NCBI GenBank assembly: GCA_045604155.1
Contig: JAZUNN010000073.1
Span: 62,001-126,000 of the forward strand
DNA: 64,000 nt
From: JAISGQ01 sp045604155
Lineage (GTDB): Bacteria; Bacillota; Clostridia; Oscillospirales; Acutalibacteraceae
Direction: 5' to 3'
Made by a program: the position numbers and the translations under genes. Numbering within the stretch: the stretch's first letter is position 1; each line of letters opens with the position of its first letter. Below are positions 34,700 through 43,922 of this stretch, one piece after another. The notes under the pieces are model-generated. The model was not told the DNA's origin. It made no database searches and saw only the letters and a program-made list of their open reading frames with translations.

Positions 34700-36655
34700 T
34701 TACATACTTCTGACCCACACACGCATTTCGTTTTCTCCTCGGTTTGCCCAGGTATAGTAGGGAACAAATCGCAGTTCAACGTCCTCGTAGCGGGGCTTTG
34801 TTTCAGAATAAAGCTCATCTGTTTCAGGCAGTATTTCTCTTTTGCCCGAGGCTCTGAGCACAATTATCCTTTCTCCGCATATTTCTCCTTCTTCTGCGAT
34901 AATCGGCTCGTTCTCACACAGTATCAGGCTGTGAAGATCCTTTCCGTTATCCGCTTCTTCAAGACAGTATACAAGCGGTCCCCGCATAAGGGCAACCTGC
35001 CCTGCATTCTCTCTTACACGCATATGGCTGCGCAGTATTCTTGTGGGGAATTCAAAGTCAACATCAACCTTCTCCCCGGCCTTCATGGTAAAATAAGCCC
35101 AATGTTCATCATTATCTCCATTATCTGTCATAACATAGCAATCGTGTGCCCAGTCGGGAATTCTCAGTGCAATGCTGACATCCTGCTTTGCGGTGATGCT
35201 TCCCATGCCGCTTGTTGGCATACCCGATTCCACGATTACTTTATCGTTTTCGGCGCCGATAAACATATTGATATGCACTCTGCCGTCAATCTCCATAAGG
35301 GCATAATCTCCCATGCACGTCAGCATACGTGCGATATTGGGAGGACAGCAGGCACAGCCAAACCACTTCTGGCGCACTGATTTTACATGGTGTTTTCTGT
35401 CGTCCGCACTGCAGTCAGAGGGTCTGCATTCGAGGGGATTGACGTAGAAAAAGCTTTTTCCGTCAAGGGCTATGCCCGAAAGGATTCCGTTGTACAGCGC
35501 TCTTTCAATAACATCTGCGTAATTGCCCCTGCTGTCAAGCTTCAGCATTCTTCCTGCAAAGAATACAAGCCCTATTGCGGCGCAGGTTTCCCCATAGGCG
35601 GTGTCTGAAGGCAGGTCGTAATCGTGGCTGAAGGCTTCGCCTATATGGGTGCCGCCTATGGAACCCGTTACGTACATTTTTCTCTTTGCAATGCTGTCCC
35701 ACAGTCTGAGGCAGGCCTTTCTGAGCTCTTCATCTCCCGTAAGCCGTGCTATATCCGCCATGGCGGAGTACAGATACACTCCACGCACTGCGTGACCCAC
35801 TGCTTCATCCTGCTCTCTTACAGGTCTGTGCGCCTGCTGATAGTGATACCGCTCGGTCTGAGACTTGCTTTCGCCTGCAAAGTCGATATCGGAAACATTT
35901 CCCATGTCTGCAGGTACACTTTCGGGATGCTCAATGTCAAAGAAGTATGGTCTTTTGCCTCGCTCATCTATAAAATATCGGGCAAGAGAAAGATACTCCT
36001 CTTTTCCCGTTGCTTCATAAAGACGCACCAGACCAAGCTCTGCCTCCTCGTGACCGGGATATCCGTGTATTTTCCCTTCCTCCGGTCCTATTTTCTCTGC
36101 GATGTACCCTGCAAACTTTTCTGCACAGTGCAGGAGCTTATCCTTCCCCGTTGCACTGTAATATGCCGCCGCACCCTCGGCAAGATGTCCGAAGCAGTAA
36201 AGCTCGTGATAATCACGAAGGTTTGTAAATATTGCGTCGGGATTGCGCAGGATAAAATATGTATCCAGATATCCGTCCTCCCGCTGGGCTGCACAGACTA
36301 TGTCTATTGCCTCGTCAGCGGTTTTTTCAAGTTCAGAATCGGGGTGCTGGGTAAGAGAATATGCCGCCGCTTCTATCCACTTTGAAAAATCACTGTCCTG
36401 AAATGCAAAGCCGTAGAAGGTGTCTTCAAGGCTGTTACTGTCCTTCGGAAGCACCTGAAAAACCGGCTCGGGCTTTATATTCTGCTCTGTTTCACCTCTG
36501 AGGAGCTTTCCTGCAATTTTATAATTTCTCATGCAGTAGCTGGGCTGTGCACCTTCCACACTGTCGTTTAGTGCTGCCCACTGATAGGGAATTACTTCTT
36601 TTCTTACAAGCTCTGCCTTGTTTTTCCAGAAGCCTGATGTAAGTTTTACTGCCAT
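34700..36655 (-). CDS. GH127 beta-L-arabinofuranosidase
   Basis: A 651-residue cytosolic glycoside hydrolase of family 127, which releases beta-L-arabinofuranose from arabino-oligosaccharides and hydroxyproline-linked sugars. The zinc/cysteine centre is complete: IGEAF with the acidic residue, 16 residues later YGETC with the metal ligands Glu and Cys, and GCACCPPN with the nucleophile and ligand cysteines. This spacing matches the characterised bifidobacterial enzyme. There is no signal peptide, so the substrate must be imported. GGAGG precedes the ATG. It stands alone, with no transporter or regulator beside it. Confidence 0.93.
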   Translation of the reverse strand: MAVKLTSGFWKNKAELVRKEVIPYQWAALNDSVEGAQPSYCMRNYKIAGKLLRGETEQNIKPEPVFQVLPKDSNSLEDTFYGFAFQDSDFSKWIEAAAYSLTQHPDSELEKTADEAIDIVCAAQREDGYLDTYFILRNPDAIFTNLRDYHELYCFGHLAEGAAAYYSATGKDKLLHCAEKFAGYIAEKIGPEEGKIHGYPGHEEAELGLVRLYEATGKEEYLSLARYFIDERGKRPYFFDIEHPESVPADMGNVSDIDFAGESKSQTERYHYQQAHRPVREQDEAVGHAVRGVYLYSAMADIARLTGDEELRKACLRLWDSIAKRKMYVTGSIGGTHIGEAFSHDYDLPSDTAYGETCAAIGLVFFAGRMLKLDSRGNYADVIERALYNGILSGIALDGKSFFYVNPLECRPSDCSADDRKHHVKSVRQKWFGCACCPPNIARMLTCMGDYALMEIDGRVHINMFIGAENDKVIVESGMPTSGMGSITAKQDVSIALRIPDWAHDCYVMTDNGDNDEHWAYFTMKAGEKVDVDFEFPTRILRSHMRVRENAGQVALMRGPLVYCLEEADNGKDLHSLILCENEPIIAEEGEICGERIIVLRASGKREILPETDELYSETKPRYEDVELRFVPYYTWANRGENEMRVWVRSM

Positions 36656-36726
36656 AATTATCCTCCGTTTAAGATAATATATTGGTATTATATTCCATTA
36701 CTCATTCTGCCGCAAGCACAAAACAG

Positions 36727-36757
36727 ACAACCCTCTGCTATTTCTGCAGAGGGTTGT
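36727..36757 (-). terminator. Terminator after the zinc-ribbon/TM2 gene
   Basis: Perfect 12-base stem ACAACCCTCTGC (36727-36738) with GCAGAGGGTTGT (36746-36757), followed on the minus strand by a T-rich CTGTTTTG. It separates the upstream membrane-protein pair from the GH127 gene. Confidence 0.8.
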
Positions 36758-36762
36758 AATTG

Positions 36763-37263
36763 TTATGCAAATGGATATCTTTTTCCGTCGGACTTTATGA
36801 CCCCTGTCATTACAAGCAGTCCTTCAACCACTGCCAGCCCCCAGCTTATCATAAGGAAGATGCCGAGCTGTGACACTGAGCACACACGCAGCGCAATGTC
36901 TGCGCAGAAAAGCAGCAGATGGACAAGTCCCCAAAGATAAAATCGGGCGTAGAAGGCGTGAATTCCGATTGCACCTGTGGGAAGAAGTGACAGTACAACC
37001 GTACCGATACGGTTGCGTTTTTCGCTTTCCTCCACCATCACATATTTTCCTTTTTTCTCCACAATGGAGTGAGGATAGGGTGATGAGAAAGGCACATCCT
37101 CCATAGGCTTTGTACAGCCGTGGGGCATATCGTATTCACAGCCGTAACATATTCCGTCACAGCCGATGTTGTCAAAGCCTGAACAGGCATTTCCGCATTT
37201 CGGACAGAAAAGGTCATAGTCACGGCACATTTCGCCGCAGGCGGGACATACTGTTACAGCCAT
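36763..37263 (-). CDS. Zinc-ribbon and TM2-domain membrane protein
   Basis: A 166-residue protein. The N-terminal part has Cys pairs typical of a zinc ribbon (VCPACGEMC, LFCPKCGNAC) and three more cysteines plus His in CDGICYGCEYDMPHGC. The C-terminal part (about 95-160) is a TM2-like domain of two or three membrane segments (LLPTGAIGIHAFYARFYLWGLVHLLLF). TM2 proteins with zinc ribbons are widespread and uncharacterised. It starts seven bases after the stop of the DUF4173-like gene with no visible ribosome site, suggesting translation coupled to that gene. Confidence 0.75.
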   Translation of the reverse strand: MAVTVCPACGEMCRDYDLFCPKCGNACSGFDNIGCDGICYGCEYDMPHGCTKPMEDVPFSSPYPHSIVEKKGKYVMVEESEKRNRIGTVVLSLLPTGAIGIHAFYARFYLWGLVHLLLFCADIALRVCSVSQLGIFLMISWGLAVVEGLLVMTGVIKSDGKRYPFA

Positions 37264-37269
37264 TTTATA

Positions 37270-39168
37270 TTAATAGTATTCGTAGGAATAATCTTCTTCC
37301 CAGCTGTAATCAAACTGTCTGTAGTACCAGTTGTAGAAATTATCCCATGATGACTCTTTGGGACTTCCGTTTGCATGGTAAATTTCATATGCAATCTGGT
37401 GGTCAAGTGTCCAGTCGCCGAATTCAAGACCTACATTGGGCTCTATAAAGCCGCCTTCACTCCAGGAGCCTTCGTAATAGTACATTGCCATAAGTCCTTC
37501 GGCGAGCTCCCTGGTTTCGCTGTCCTTTGAATTCTTGTACAGACGCTCAATTTCAGGCATTATGCCGCAGGAAAGACCGTCGTCGTAGACATACTCGAAG
37601 TCGAATTCCTTGCCCTGATAGAGATGTCTGTCGACATTGACCTTTGCAACAACACGGTCAACATTGATAAGGTTGAATCCGCAGATGCATGCAACAACGA
37701 TTGCTGCGACAAAAGGTGCTATGCGGAGCTTATCAAACCAGAATGCTATTACAAGAGCAACCAGGGAGAGAGTGAGTCCGCCGATAAAGAATGCTGCGGA
37801 CACTCTGGTAACTGTAAGACCGTATGCATCAATGTATATGAAAATACGGTAAAATGCGGATGTGCAGACAATAAAGGTTGCTGCGGTTACAAGGGTAAGT
37901 GCTGCTCTGAGCACTACGGGAATCTTTCCGTTTTCCTTGCGCTTTGCAAAGACACGGATGCAGGCGCAGACGATAAAGGTAAGGAATATTGCCCAGCTGA
38001 GCTCTGCAACACCCTTATGTGCATACTTTGCATAGGTCATGCCTGCGGGAAGCTTTGCACCGATGAACAGATACTCAATCTGGAAGAATACGAAAATGAG
38101 ATATACTGCTGCAGCTGCAAATACGACTGTTGATGCTATTGTGGAATCAAGCCAGTGTACTTCCTTGAACTCCTTCTTGTCGGGAGTGTGACCCGAGCGA
38201 AGAGTGAGTACGCCGGAAAATACAAATACGGCAATGACTGCACCAAGCATAACATCAAGAATAAGCTTGCCAAAATCAAATTCAATGAAGTCGATTATGG
38301 TCTTTATCATGTGAGCAAAGGCTGCGTCAGCCTTTGCAAAGAGAGCAATAAGAACAATAAGAACAGGGATGGAAATAAGAAGTCCGATAATTACCTTTAT
38401 TCCGCTGCCCTTTTTCTTGCCCTCGGTCTTTCCGAGAGTACGGAAAGCGGTTGCGATGTTTGCAAAGGTGTATCCGAAGAATACTTTGAAAATGTCAATG
38501 AATCCATGGAAGGATACAACCTTGTTCTGAGTACAGCCGCTCATGAGCATAAGCTGCATGGGCATGAGTACAATCATGAGAAGAACAGCCAGGAATCTGC
38601 CCTGTAGACTTGCAAATAACGTTGCCGACAGTGCAAGCAGCAGTACGGGAATAAGCAGAATCCATGCGCTCTTGCGGGTTTTTCCGCCGCCGGTCACGAT
38701 AAACGGTGTGAAGAAGCAATAGTAGACAATAACGATGAGAGTCAGTCCAAGACCGTTTGAATCGTTTGTGATCATCAGTCCGGAGAACATTGCTCCGAAA
38801 ATAAGGGAAAGGACAAAGAGAATCCAGGAGCTGACTCCGTTGGTGTTTTCCAGTACCTTTTTTGTGCGCTGTACAGAGGCCTCATTTACTCTCTGTACCG
38901 GCTGATACACGGGAATGGGCTGTATGGGAATCTGCGCAGGAGGTGCCTGCATGGGCTGTATGGGAACCTGTGCAGGAGGTGCCTGCATTGCCTGATCCTG
39001 CACGGGCATCTGCACAGGAGGTGCCTGCATAAGGATGGGCTGACCCTGTACGGGGATCTGCGCAGGCGGTGCCTGCATGGGCTGTACGGGAATCTGTACA
39101 GGAGGGTTCATTTCTGCCTGCATCCCGGTGTTATCCTGAATACTTCCGATTTCGGGGTTGTTGTTCAT
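37270..39168 (-). CDS. DUF4153/DUF4173-like multipass membrane protein with Pro/Gln repeats
   Basis: A 632-residue membrane protein of unknown function. Residues 20-90 are a repeat of about six units with core QAPPAQIPVQ/P, predicted disordered and cytosolic. About twelve hydrophobic segments follow from residue 117 to about 515, with KEVHWLDSTIASTVVFAAAAVYLIFVFFQIEYLFIG (about 335-370), which resembles the DUF4153/DUF4173 family. The last 110 residues are soluble, acidic and aromatic, ending FDYSWEEDYSYEYY. It is cotranscribed with the zinc-ribbon gene. Confidence 0.7.
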   Translation of the reverse strand: MNNNPEIGSIQDNTGMQAEMNPPVQIPVQPMQAPPAQIPVQGQPILMQAPPVQMPVQDQAMQAPPAQVPIQPMQAPPAQIPIQPIPVYQPVQRVNEASVQRTKKVLENTNGVSSWILFVLSLIFGAMFSGLMITNDSNGLGLTLIVIVYYCFFTPFIVTGGGKTRKSAWILLIPVLLLALSATLFASLQGRFLAVLLMIVLMPMQLMLMSGCTQNKVVSFHGFIDIFKVFFGYTFANIATAFRTLGKTEGKKKGSGIKVIIGLLISIPVLIVLIALFAKADAAFAHMIKTIIDFIEFDFGKLILDVMLGAVIAVFVFSGVLTLRSGHTPDKKEFKEVHWLDSTIASTVVFAAAAVYLIFVFFQIEYLFIGAKLPAGMTYAKYAHKGVAELSWAIFLTFIVCACIRVFAKRKENGKIPVVLRAALTLVTAATFIVCTSAFYRIFIYIDAYGLTVTRVSAAFFIGGLTLSLVALVIAFWFDKLRIAPFVAAIVVACICGFNLINVDRVVAKVNVDRHLYQGKEFDFEYVYDDGLSCGIMPEIERLYKNSKDSETRELAEGLMAMYYYEGSWSEGGFIEPNVGLEFGDWTLDHQIAYEIYHANGSPKESSWDNFYNWYYRQFDYSWEEDYSYEYY

Positions 39169-39267
39169 TACATTGCACCCTTTCTCTTTTCTTTTAGTTA
39201 CATATCCAATATGGAATTATGGATCTGTACTTTGTGAATACACCGAAGCCCTTGTTTTTATTCTGTT

Positions 39268-40086
39268 TTACTTTCTGCGGCGTGCAGCCTGAAGTCTTTC
39301 AGCGGTTGCCTGAGCTTCTGCCAGCTTCTTTGCGGTGGAAACGGGTTCGGGCTTGACTTCCTTGCCGATGAACTTTCTGCCTGCGATCCATGCCTTGCGC
39401 AGGGTATCGCTGATCTTGCCCTCTGCAAGTGCTCTCTCCTCTTCGTCCATTATGGAGTTGAGGATCACCTGAACAATAATGCTCTTGGTGTCCATATCAC
39501 CCTTGTCATATGCGTTGGAAAGAAGTTCGAAGAAGGGGTTGAGCCTTGCTTTGTTGCCTTTTTTAAGGTTTTCGGCAAGTGCTGCGCATACAGTTTCCTC
39601 ACAGAACTTTACGGGGAGAATTTCACCGTAGAACTCCTTGTGGGAAAGGAGAGGGATTCTGCATTCGGGGAATGCAGCGGGGATTCGGTTTACAAAGAAG
39701 TTTGCGTCCATGCTGTCGCCGGTTTCTTCCTTCTTTGCCTGCTTTGCAACAGCCGCAATACGGTCCTTGGAAGGACGTACGGGTCCTGAAAGTGTATCAA
39801 GGAATTCAAGTGCTATTGCCGATGCTTCCCTTTCGCCGTCGCCTGCAGCTTCGTCGAAATAATAGGTCTGGATGTGTCCGCAGTCATCCGCATTTGCATT
39901 GGCTTCGCCCTTGCAGAGATAGAAACGCTTGTCACCCTTTGCATACTTTACAAGGAGAGTGTCTGCTTCGCAGTTGTAGAGAGCATAAGGCTCGGGTCCG
40001 GAAGTTACGCACTCGCTTTTTACGTAGCCTTTTTCGGTGAGATCGCTTTCCATTTTGTTGATACAGGTTTCAAAAAAGTTTGCCAT
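39268..40086 (-). CDS. Conserved soluble protein of unknown function
   Basis: A 272-residue protein with no signal or membrane segment and no family I recognise. The N-terminal half contains CEADTLLVKYAKGDKRFYLCKGEANANADDCGHIQTYYFDEAAGDGEREASAIALEFLDTL; the second half (about 125-215) is helical, followed by a basic, Ala-rich tail (STAKKLAEAQATAERLQAARRRK). Four cysteines cluster in the first 70 residues, but the pattern is not a standard zinc finger. GGAGG precedes the ATG. It stands between the membrane-protein pair and the potassium transporter, about 100 bases from the former. Confidence 0.6.
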   Translation of the reverse strand: MANFFETCINKMESDLTEKGYVKSECVTSGPEPYALYNCEADTLLVKYAKGDKRFYLCKGEANANADDCGHIQTYYFDEAAGDGEREASAIALEFLDTLSGPVRPSKDRIAAVAKQAKKEETGDSMDANFFVNRIPAAFPECRIPLLSHKEFYGEILPVKFCEETVCAALAENLKKGNKARLNPFFELLSNAYDKGDMDTKSIIVQVILNSIMDEEERALAEGKISDTLRKAWIAGRKFIGKEVKPEPVSTAKKLAEAQATAERLQAARRRK

Positions 40087-40250
40087 TTTGTTTATTCCTC
40101 CGTATATTTGCGGTCATGCTGTAGGTTCAGCATACCATTTTATTTATCGATAATCAACAACAATCCGTTTACAAAGATTAAATATAACGTAACAATAATA
40201 TTAAAATTGTGTGACAGATTGTATTATTTTTCCATCAATCCGAAACTTTA

Positions 40251-41708
40251 TCAGCCGGAAATAATGGTTGCGTCGGGGTAAATTTCAGTTTTGGGACGGG
40301 CACTGTTTCTGCTGTTTATTGCCAGAGAAAGAGAGATGGGTCCTATTCGTCCCAGGAACATTGTCAGACAGAGAATCACCATTGAAAGCTGCGGCAGGCT
40401 GCCTGTTATTCCCGCCGTGACGCCAACTGTTCCGAAGGCACTTACCGATTCGTAAATGGCGTCGATTGCACGTACTTCACCGCTCATCTGTGCAAGTATG
40501 ACAACTGTTGCGGCAACAACCGCCGCAATAGCCGTGGCACATATTGCAAGGGCACGGTAAACCGTATCTCTGGTTATTCTTCTCTTTCCTATTATAGGAT
40601 GGTCATATCCTCGCAGGGTACATACCACTGTTACAACAAGAACTGCCATTGTGGTTGTTTTGACACCGCCGCCCGTAGAGCCCGGTGATGCACCTATAAA
40701 CATAAGCACACAGTAAAACAGCTTTGTGAATCCGCCGGCATTTCCTATGTTCACCGATGCAAATCCTGCAGAACGTGTGCACACCGACTGGAAGAAGGAG
40801 TTCATCAGTTTGTCTCCCACATCCATTCCTGCAAGAACTCCGTTCCATTCTGCAGAAAGGAAGAACACCGTTCCCAGAACAAGCAGTATGGCAGATGCAA
40901 CACATACGATCTTTGTGTGCATCATAAGATTCCTTATTTTTCCGCCCTCACGGATGACATTTATGATGTCGTAGAAAACCACAAATCCCAATCCGCCCAG
41001 GATTATTATTGCCGAAAGCACCGTAAGTATATAGTGGTTGCCTTTGAACGATGCAAGGCTGTCACCTCTGCCCAGTATGTCAAAGCCTGCATTGCAGTAG
41101 GCTGAAACGGCTGTAAATATGGAGTTCCACACGCCCTTTCCAAAGCCCATACGAGGGATAAAATCAAAGGAAAGAAGCAACGCTCCCGCACCCTCGCAGA
41201 TAAGTGTCACTCCTGCGGCAACCTTCAATACACCCTTTGCTCCGCCCATGTCGAGATAGCCCATGGATTCCTGTGCTATTCTCAGGCTTCTCAGTCCCAG
41301 TCTTGAACGCATGGACAAGGTCAGGGTCGTGACTATGGTCATTGCTCCCAGACCACCGGTCTGGATAAGCAGAAGAATTACTATCTGCCCGAAAAGTGAC
41401 CAGTGGGTTGCCGTGTCAAAGGGTGAAAGACCTGTTACACAGGTTGCACTGGTGGACACAAAAAGGGCCTGAACAAAAGTTGTGGGTTTTTCGCCGCCCT
41501 TTACGGATATTGGCAGAAGCAGAAGCAACGTGCCGACAGTTATCACTATTGCAAAGCTTATGGGTATCAGCTTGTGAGCCGGTATTCCTTCTATTTTTTC
41601 TGCTATGAATCTCTTTGCTCGGCGCAGGCGCTGCCTTGTGACATGAAGGTTCTTTTTAAGCCGCTCGCCAAAGGGTTTCCTGCTTATTTTATTGTTTTCG
41701 TTTTCCAT
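40251..41708 (-). CDS. ktrB: KtrB/TrkH-type potassium transporter subunit
   Basis: Membrane subunit of a Ktr/Trk potassium uptake system, 485 residues, with four pore-loop repeats: SATCVTGL (about residue 90), TAVSAYCNAGFD (about 200), SVCTRSAGF (about 315) and SAFGTVGVTAG (about 430), each with a glycine of the selectivity filter. The N-terminal 45 residues are strongly basic and cytosolic. No KtrA/TrkA nucleotide-binding gene is adjacent, so its gating partner must be encoded elsewhere. Confidence 0.93.
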   Translation of the reverse strand: MENENNKISRKPFGERLKKNLHVTRQRLRRAKRFIAEKIEGIPAHKLIPISFAIVITVGTLLLLLPISVKGGEKPTTFVQALFVSTSATCVTGLSPFDTATHWSLFGQIVILLLIQTGGLGAMTIVTTLTLSMRSRLGLRSLRIAQESMGYLDMGGAKGVLKVAAGVTLICEGAGALLLSFDFIPRMGFGKGVWNSIFTAVSAYCNAGFDILGRGDSLASFKGNHYILTVLSAIIILGGLGFVVFYDIINVIREGGKIRNLMMHTKIVCVASAILLVLGTVFFLSAEWNGVLAGMDVGDKLMNSFFQSVCTRSAGFASVNIGNAGGFTKLFYCVLMFIGASPGSTGGGVKTTTMAVLVVTVVCTLRGYDHPIIGKRRITRDTVYRALAICATAIAAVVAATVVILAQMSGEVRAIDAIYESVSAFGTVGVTAGITGSLPQLSMVILCLTMFLGRIGPISLSLAINSRNSARPKTEIYPDATIISG

Positions 41709-41744
41709 TTTTCTTATCGCCTCCCCCGGGCGAATTTTTTATTT

Positions 41745-42683
41745 TCAGTTCTTTCTCTCTACCTCGCAGGAATCCGTTACCGTTGTCATTCCATCCATGG
41801 AATAGGAGCTTCCGTTGTCGGGAGTAACGTTCATTACACTGTAGTAGATTATTTTATTGGAAGAACTCTGGGTAAGTCTGTCTGTCGCTTTTATATTGAG
41901 GGTGCCTGAATAATCGGCTGCACCGGTGTATTCTATGGTAAAGCCGTCACCGGTTTCACCCTCGGGATAACCGTACTGACTCAGCGGAGTCATTTTGAAG
42001 GTAATGAGTGAATCGGATATTCTCGAAACATCGTACTTCATTTCCATCTCCGTCTTTGCGTCAACTGTCTGGGAATGGGTTACGGATGTGGTGTTTGTCA
42101 CCACTTCGGGCAGTGAAAGGAGAAGCTCCTCGGCAACTGCTCTTATTTCCGCTTCACCCAGCAGATATTCCGAGCCCTCGACCTCTGAATACAGCTTTTT
42201 TGTTCCTCCGACTGCGGAGATTTTGTAATTGCTCTCAAAGTCAACTGTAAAGCCGTGACCGATAAGGTCAAAATATATCTGCGTATCAGCACTTTTTGTG
42301 CTTTCGTCTGCGGTATCAAATACCACCGTTGAAACACCGTTGTATGAATAGACATAGCTTCTTCGTGCTATGGTAAAATCAAGCCGCAGACCCTTTTCTG
42401 TCTTTTCGGCTGTGAAATCATACCAGCTCTTCATATCCCACTGGCTGTCCATGGCAATTTCCTCGCCCAGAAGATACACCGCAGACTGAAGAAAAGAGCA
42501 CACCATGGTATATTCACCCTCCTCAACGGGAGGTGCAGACACTTCATTCTTTGATGAGGTCTGCTGGTTTCCGCTGACGATGCTGTCTTCATAGGGTGTG
42601 GAATAATGGTCTGAATTGTCGCAGCCGCACAGCAGTGCAAAAAGCATTACAATAGCGGCGATGGCTGCAGAAATTCTTTTCAT
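41745..42683 (-). CDS. Lipoprotein of unknown function
   Basis: A 312-residue lipoprotein with lipobox LLCGC (Cys20) and a Ser/Glu-rich linker. The rest is beta-rich (SYVYSYNGVSTVVFDTADE, FTVDFESNYKISAVGGTKKLYSEVEGSEYLLGEAEIRAVAEELL). No domain is recognised; the double-layered beta pattern resembles lipid- or ligand-carrying lipoprotein folds, but this is weak. It follows the ABC-2 permease gene by 30 bases on the same strand and probably belongs to that operon. Confidence 0.65.
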   Translation of the reverse strand: MKRISAAIAAIVMLFALLCGCDNSDHYSTPYEDSIVSGNQQTSSKNEVSAPPVEEGEYTMVCSFLQSAVYLLGEEIAMDSQWDMKSWYDFTAEKTEKGLRLDFTIARRSYVYSYNGVSTVVFDTADESTKSADTQIYFDLIGHGFTVDFESNYKISAVGGTKKLYSEVEGSEYLLGEAEIRAVAEELLLSLPEVVTNTTSVTHSQTVDAKTEMEMKYDVSRISDSLITFKMTPLSQYGYPEGETGDGFTIEYTGAADYSGTLNIKATDRLTQSSSNKIIYYSVMNVTPDNGSSYSMDGMTTVTDSCEVERKN

Positions 42684-42713
42684 CTGATGAAGGTCGTCCT
42701 TTCTTTTATTTCA

Positions 42714-43922
42714 TCATGCATCCTTTCTCATTCCGAGATAGCCGCAGATGATGAATGCAAGCCAGTATACCGATACTGTCAGCCAGGAAACGATATAGCC
42801 TGCCGATGCATAGTTGGGGATTCCTCTTATGGGTGCGGATACGTCGAGGACGGTAATTATGCTGAGCATGGAAACAATATTTCCTGCTCCGCCTGCCGCT
42901 CTGCCGAAAATCATGGCACCTGCGCAGAGTATGGCAGTAAGTGCCACCGCTGCACCCTGACTTCTTGTTGTGGTGGATATCGCCGCAGAAAATGCGGTTA
43001 GTATAAGTGCGGATATGAAAATACACACTGTAAGCTCTATGGAATGGGCGAAGAAGCTCACAGACGTGACCTTTTCTCCCAGCACTCTTATATATTCACC
43101 CTTGTAGCTTATTCCGCCGCAGCCTATCATTGCGCCGAATACACTTCCTACCCATGCCGCAGCACAGAGAAGGACGGTGAGAAATGCGGTTGAGGTAAGC
43201 TTTGCAAAATACTGCTTGATTCTTGTAACGGGCAGTGCATAAAGGGTCTTTATGGTACCTGTCCTCATCTCGCCTGCGGTTTTTGAGGATATTACCGCAG
43301 CAGCAATCACGGAAACGGGAAGAAGCATCATCCACAAGGCAAGGAAGCTTACATTCCAGCTTTTTGAAACGCCTGCCTCAACATTCTTGTCAAGACAGTG
43401 AGATATAATAAATGCCTCTCTTATGCATTCCTGCTGCTTTACTGTGTAAAGCTCCTTTTCTCTGCCTTCGGAAATTTCCGCAAGCTGGGCATATTCATCA
43501 TTGAGCTTCGTCAGCTCGTTGTATCTTGCCCTGTAGGCATCCTGCCAGGTTTTGTAGCTGTGGGTTTCCACAACTGTACTGTCTTTGATTTCTTCTTTCT
43601 TAGTGTCGGTCTGCGAAACATCACTGCCTGAAATATCGCTTCCGGAAATATCACTATCTGAAATATTATTATTCGTTATTACATTCTGTATAGGATTTTT
43701 ATAGGTTATCTCAACGGTATACTCCTCTTTTACCGAAACGGGAGCGGAGTTCACCGCATTTTTAATGTCTTCGGAAACAAGTCCGCCTTCACTGCTGTTT
43801 GCTCCGATTATCCATGCGGTGACAAGAGCGATAAGGAAGACAGCTATTACGGAAAGCAGCGGAGAAGCTGATGCAAAAAGGCGTATGTTCTCACCTTTTA
43901 CGGAGCGCAGGAATTTGCCCAT
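42714..43922 (-). CDS. ABC-2 type transporter permease
   Basis: Membrane half of an ABC exporter, 402 residues. One membrane segment at about 24-44 is followed by a large outer domain (about 45-195) with a repeat ISDSDISGSDISGSDVSQ, then five segments in the C-terminal half. An export or envelope role is likely; the cargo is unknown. The ATG at 43922 overlaps the stop of the ATPase gene (TGATG). An upstream TTG in frame is not needed. The outer domain with its short Asp/Ser repeats is unusual. Confidence 0.85.
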   Translation of the reverse strand: MGKFLRSVKGENIRLFASASPLLSVIAVFLIALVTAWIIGANSSEGGLVSEDIKNAVNSAPVSVKEEYTVEITYKNPIQNVITNNNISDSDISGSDISGSDVSQTDTKKEEIKDSTVVETHSYKTWQDAYRARYNELTKLNDEYAQLAEISEGREKELYTVKQQECIREAFIISHCLDKNVEAGVSKSWNVSFLALWMMLLPVSVIAAAVISSKTAGEMRTGTIKTLYALPVTRIKQYFAKLTSTAFLTVLLCAAAWVGSVFGAMIGCGGISYKGEYIRVLGEKVTSVSFFAHSIELTVCIFISALILTAFSAAISTTTRSQGAAVALTAILCAGAMIFGRAAGGAGNIVSMLSIITVLDVSAPIRGIPNYASAGYIVSWLTVSVYWLAFIICGYLGMRKDA

